A stretch of 55,508 bases of DNA, taken from Pseudomonadota bacterium. Its GTDB lineage: Bacteria > Pseudomonadota > Gammaproteobacteria > Steroidobacterales > Steroidobacteraceae. The stretch's first letter is position 1. Every line of letters begins with the position of its first letter. Positions 53,162-55,508 of this stretch are shown piece after piece. Where the stretch lies: assembly GCA_021816775.1 (NCBI GenBank), contig JAKAXA010000021.1, forward strand, positions 1 through 55,508, written 5' to 3'. A program made the position numbers and the translations under genes. The notes beneath the pieces were generated by a model. That model made no database searches. It was given only the letters and a program-made list of their open reading frames with translations, and had not been told where the DNA came from.

Positions 53162-53827
53162 TCAGTTGCCATTTAGATTGAGCGGTCCGGCGCGCCGCAG
53201 CGTGAGGTTGATGCGCTGACGACCGAGCTTTGGGTGTCGCCCGTCAGCCACAGGCGCTACACCGTGGTACGCCAGGCGTGCGGGGCCACCCCACACCACG
53301 ACGTCGCCGTGCGCCAGCGGGAGGCGCTGCGGCCGCTCGCGCCGCGTCAGACCGCCGAACAGGAAGGTCGCCGGCAAACCCAGGGAGACGGACACGATCG
53401 GTGCACTGAAGTCGCGCTCGTCACGGTCCTGGTGCAGCGACATGCGCGCTCCGGGCGCGTAGCAGTTGATGAGGCAGGCATCGGGCTCGAAGCTCGGGTA
53501 GCCGGCCGCAAGGCTCGCCGCGGCTGCGAGTTCCCGGATCACCTCGGGCAGTGCAGGCCAGGGTCGGCCACTGTCCGGATCGAGCGCGGCGTAGCGGTAT
53601 CCGTGCCGATCCGTGATCCAGCCGAGCGATCCGCAATTGGTCATGGCGACGGACATTCGCTGGCCGCCTGGCGTCAACATGTGCCGCAGCGGCGCTGCCT
53701 TGATGATCTGCGCAAGCGCGCCGATCAGCGCATCTTCCCAGTCAAGCGCGAAGCCTTCGAGCCAGGTGACCCCGGGCGGGAGGGGAAGAAGTGCCGATGC
53801 GCTGGGGAACAGCTCGGGTTCAAACAC
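53162..53827 (-). CDS. alkB: AlkB-type DNA repair dioxygenase
   Basis: A 221-residue Fe(II)/2-oxoglutarate oxygenase that removes N1-methyladenine and N3-methylcytosine lesions. The iron ligands are in LHQDRDE (about 131) and YHGV (about 188), with RINLTLR (about 206) for 2-oxoglutarate; NCYAPGARMS and FLFGG segments are typical of the AlkB group. A dense GC-rich downstream end; no partner gene. Confidence 0.92.
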   Translation of the reverse strand: MFEPELFPSASALLPLPPGVTWLEGFALDWEDALIGALAQIIKAAPLRHMLTPGGQRMSVAMTNCGSLGWITDRHGYRYAALDPDSGRPWPALPEVIRELAAAASLAAGYPSFEPDACLINCYAPGARMSLHQDRDERDFSAPIVSVSLGLPATFLFGGLTRRERPQRLPLAHGDVVVWGGPARLAYHGVAPVADGRHPKLGRQRINLTLRRAGPLNLNGN

Positions 53828-54164
53828 GGGATCCGCGCCACTGCATGAGAGACATCACGTTGATTTGAGCAGGCATCTGCCTGGGCACCGATTCGAGGAG
53901 CACAGACGGCCAATGTGGTTGCCGCACCCGGCTGTGCGCTCGGCTCATGATTCTAGCATGCCAACGTGGCTCCGCCTGCGACCGACAAGTTGTAGGGGTA
54001 TTCATGGGGTCGCGTGTCGCTCAAGCGTGGCCGCCTATTTCGTCGGCCTGAGGCGGCGCCTCGTTAGTTATAGGAGAGAGGCAGCAGGCGAACGCGGATG
54101 CACAGGCTTATCGATCGCCTGGCGCACCAAACGACTTGAATAGTCCATCCGAGTTAGCAAACCT
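53828..54164. other. Spacer upstream of alkB and antitoxin fragment
   Basis: Divergent region of 337 bases with no supported gene. It contains a short AT-rich stretch around 54060-54080 (GTTAGTTATAGGAGAG) of unknown meaning. Confidence 0.3.
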
Positions 54165-54335
54165 ATGCGTATGAGCGAGAAGACCGTCAAGGTCCACGAC
54201 GCGAAAACCCAGCGTTCGCGCCTCATAGCCCGGGTAGAGCGAGGAGAGCGAATCGTGATCGCCCGGGCCGGTGTTCCCGTGGCGCAGCTGCGGCCTGTGC
54301 GCAAGGCGAAGAAGCCCGCCAGACCGCTAGTGTAG
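54165..54335 (+). pseudogene. Phd/YefM-type antitoxin, apparently cut by an IS insertion
   Basis: A 56-residue frame reading MRMSEKTVKVHDAKTQ..., then RIVIARAGVPVAQLRP, the pattern of Phd/YefM antitoxins (DNA binding and toxin neutralising). Full-length relatives have about 75-85 residues; this one stops exactly where the IS630 element begins (near 54333). The expected toxin (often VapC/PIN type) should lie beyond the IS, outside the window. It is too short for the usual gene-length cutoff. Confidence 0.55.
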
Positions 54336-55508
54336 TGTCCCGTAAATAGGGTTACAGTATTTCCGGGTATTGCTATGATGTCGCTCATGTCGAACGAAGG
54401 TTTGGCGATCAAGCTGGCGCCGGTTGAACGGAGTCAGCTGGAGCAGTGGGCGACTGCGCAAGGCACCCCACAACAGGTGGCACTGCGCTGCCGGATTGTG
54501 CTGGCGGCGATCGCCGGCGAGGACAATGTCGCGATCGCCCAAGAGCAGGGAGTGAGCCGACCAACGGTGCAGCTGTGGCGCAAGCGAGTGCACGAGGGCG
54601 GCATTGGGGAGGTGTGGCAGATTGCCCCCGGCCGAGGACGCAAGCCGCATTACCGTCAAGCCAAGCTCGATGAGATTATTCAAGCGACCTTGCAGAGCAA
54701 GCCCGCAGGCATGACGCATTGGAGCTGCCGGCTCATGGCCGAGGCGCAGGGGGTGAGCAAGAACACGGTGAACCGGCTGTGGCAGCTGCACAATCTGAAG
54801 CCGCATCTGAGTCGCACCTTCAAGTTGTCGCGGGATGCGAAGTTTCTGGAGAAGTTGACCGATGTAGTGGGACTGTATTTGAACCCACCTGAGAAGGCGC
54901 TGGTGCTGTGCCTGGATGAAAAGAGCCAGATTCAGGCCTTGGATCGCACGCAGCCGGGGCTGCCGCTGAAGAAAGGTCGCTGCGGCACGTGGACGCACGA
55001 TTACAAGCGCAATGGCACTACGACGTTGTTTGCGGCGCTGAACATGCTGGACGGCAAAGTGATCGGTGAATGTCACGCCCGGCATCGTCATCAGGAGTGG
55101 TTGCGATTTCTGCGCCGCCTGGATCGGGAATTTCCCTCGAACCTCAAGCTCCACTTGGTCATGGACAACTATGGCACGCACAAGGAGCCGCACGTGCAGA
55201 GCTGGCTGAAGAGGCACCCGCGTTTCATCTGTCACTTCGTACCGACCAGCTCGAGTTGGTTGAACCTGGTGGAGCGCTGGTTCAGGGAATTGACTGACAA
55301 GGCGATTCGACGTGGCAGCTTCGTGAGCGTACCGGACTTGAAGCACGCGATTGACGCATTCATCAACAGCTGGAATGACACGCCGAAGCCCTTTATCTGG
55401 ACAGCCACGGTCGAGGAGATCGTCGAGAAGATCGCGCGAGCGCGAGCCAAAATGGAGCAGATTAAACCCGGTTCCAGCCTGTCCAGAGGCAAAAAGAGTG
55501 TGCTGTAA
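54331..55508 (+). mobile_element. IS630-family insertion sequence (partial, runs off window)
   Basis: The left end is placed at about 54331 (TGTAGTGTCCCGTAAATAGG), just upstream of the transposase gene, next to the TA-rich target that this family prefers. The right end is beyond the window. Exact boundaries cannot be fixed without the other terminal repeat. Confidence 0.6.
54375..55508 (+). CDS. IS630-family transposase
   Basis: A 377-residue DDE transposase. The N-terminal helix-turn-helix region (NVAIAQEQGVSRPTVQLWR, about 54-72) precedes a DDE domain with VLCLDEKSQ (about 180), LVMDNYGTH (about 258) and LVERWFREL (about 296), the aspartate, aspartate and glutamate of the active site. The final codon coincides with the window end and the frame is intact. 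Confidence 0.9.
   Translation: MMSLMSNEGLAIKLAPVERSQLEQWATAQGTPQQVALRCRIVLAAIAGEDNVAIAQEQGVSRPTVQLWRKRVHEGGIGEVWQIAPGRGRKPHYRQAKLDEIIQATLQSKPAGMTHWSCRLMAEAQGVSKNTVNRLWQLHNLKPHLSRTFKLSRDAKFLEKLTDVVGLYLNPPEKALVLCLDEKSQIQALDRTQPGLPLKKGRCGTWTHDYKRNGTTTLFAALNMLDGKVIGECHARHRHQEWLRFLRRLDREFPSNLKLHLVMDNYGTHKEPHVQSWLKRHPRFICHFVPTSSSWLNLVERWFRELTDKAIRRGSFVSVPDLKHAIDAFINSWNDTPKPFIWTATVEEIVEKIARARAKMEQIKPGSSLSRGKKSVL

Noticed and set aside
1-55508. CRISPR arrays, rRNA genes, integron attC arrays
   Set aside because: No regularly spaced repeats, rRNA segments or attC-like arrays were seen anywhere in the window.

Overview
The window is high-GC bacterial DNA. Its gene content points to a chemolithotrophic, sulfur-oxidising gammaproteobacterium, perhaps of the Acidiferrobacter or Ectothiorhodospiraceae type. 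That placement is inferred from gene families; no rRNA or complete tRNA is present to confirm it. Two routes from sulfite to sulfate are encoded: AprMBA with Sat, and the cytoplasmic molybdoenzyme SoeABC. A SQR-like sulfide/sulfane oxidoreductase sits with TusA and DsrE sulfur carriers, and there are also a rhodanese and a high-potential iron-sulfur protein.

Layout. Positions 1-5600 are a scarred accessory region. Three copies of the 3' end of a tRNA-Cys gene (about 131-255, 2098-2120 and 4614-4740) lie between an archaeal-type ATPase, a hipBA toxin-antitoxin pair, a RibD-type reductase and a cut-off DUF3800 gene. No integrase is present. Positions 5.7-7.2 kb hold a zinc-ribbon protein and a metallophosphoesterase. 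Positions 7.5-17.2 kb are the sulfur core: aprM-aprB-aprA-sat on the minus strand with a divergent LysR regulator, then dsrE-tusA-sqr-DUF1641 on the minus strand. The second operon is preceded by a sigma-54-type promoter and by inverted repeats next to a divergent sigma-54 activator.

Positions 17.4-21 kb carry an amino-acid permease, a dimethylargininase-like hydrolase and a Rieske oxygenase. At 21.5-22.5 kb there is a methyltransferase that closely resembles borosin peptide-backbone N-methyltransferases (SonM/OphMA family). A 48-codon reading frame with a strong ribosome-binding site lies downstream of it. A LytS/LytTR two-component system (23.1-25.0 kb) is divergent, with a perfect 21-bp-period direct repeat upstream that fits a LytTR operator.

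Positions 25-34.7 kb are mixed housekeeping and signalling: an alpha/beta hydrolase, an RRM protein, archease-RtcB, a broken capA gene, GlgX, a globin-like/GAF/EAL phosphodiesterase and an AmpG-like MFS protein. Positions 35-39.6 kb are soeABC. A large secreted GH92 mannosidase fused to a beta-propeller follows (39.9-43.4 kb), then a rhodanese, two SDR proteins and a lipoprotein. Positions 46.5-50.4 kb are a zinc/manganese-type ABC importer with two permease genes and a Fur-family regulator; a 15-bp palindrome lies just before the first gene. The window closes with an SGNH hydrolase, a nickel/cobalt permease, HiPIP, AlkB, a Phd-type antitoxin apparently cut by an insertion, and an IS630-family element that runs to the window edge.

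Many long open frames opposite real genes are GC-driven shadows and were left out. Functions rest on motif recognition by eye; no database search was possible.
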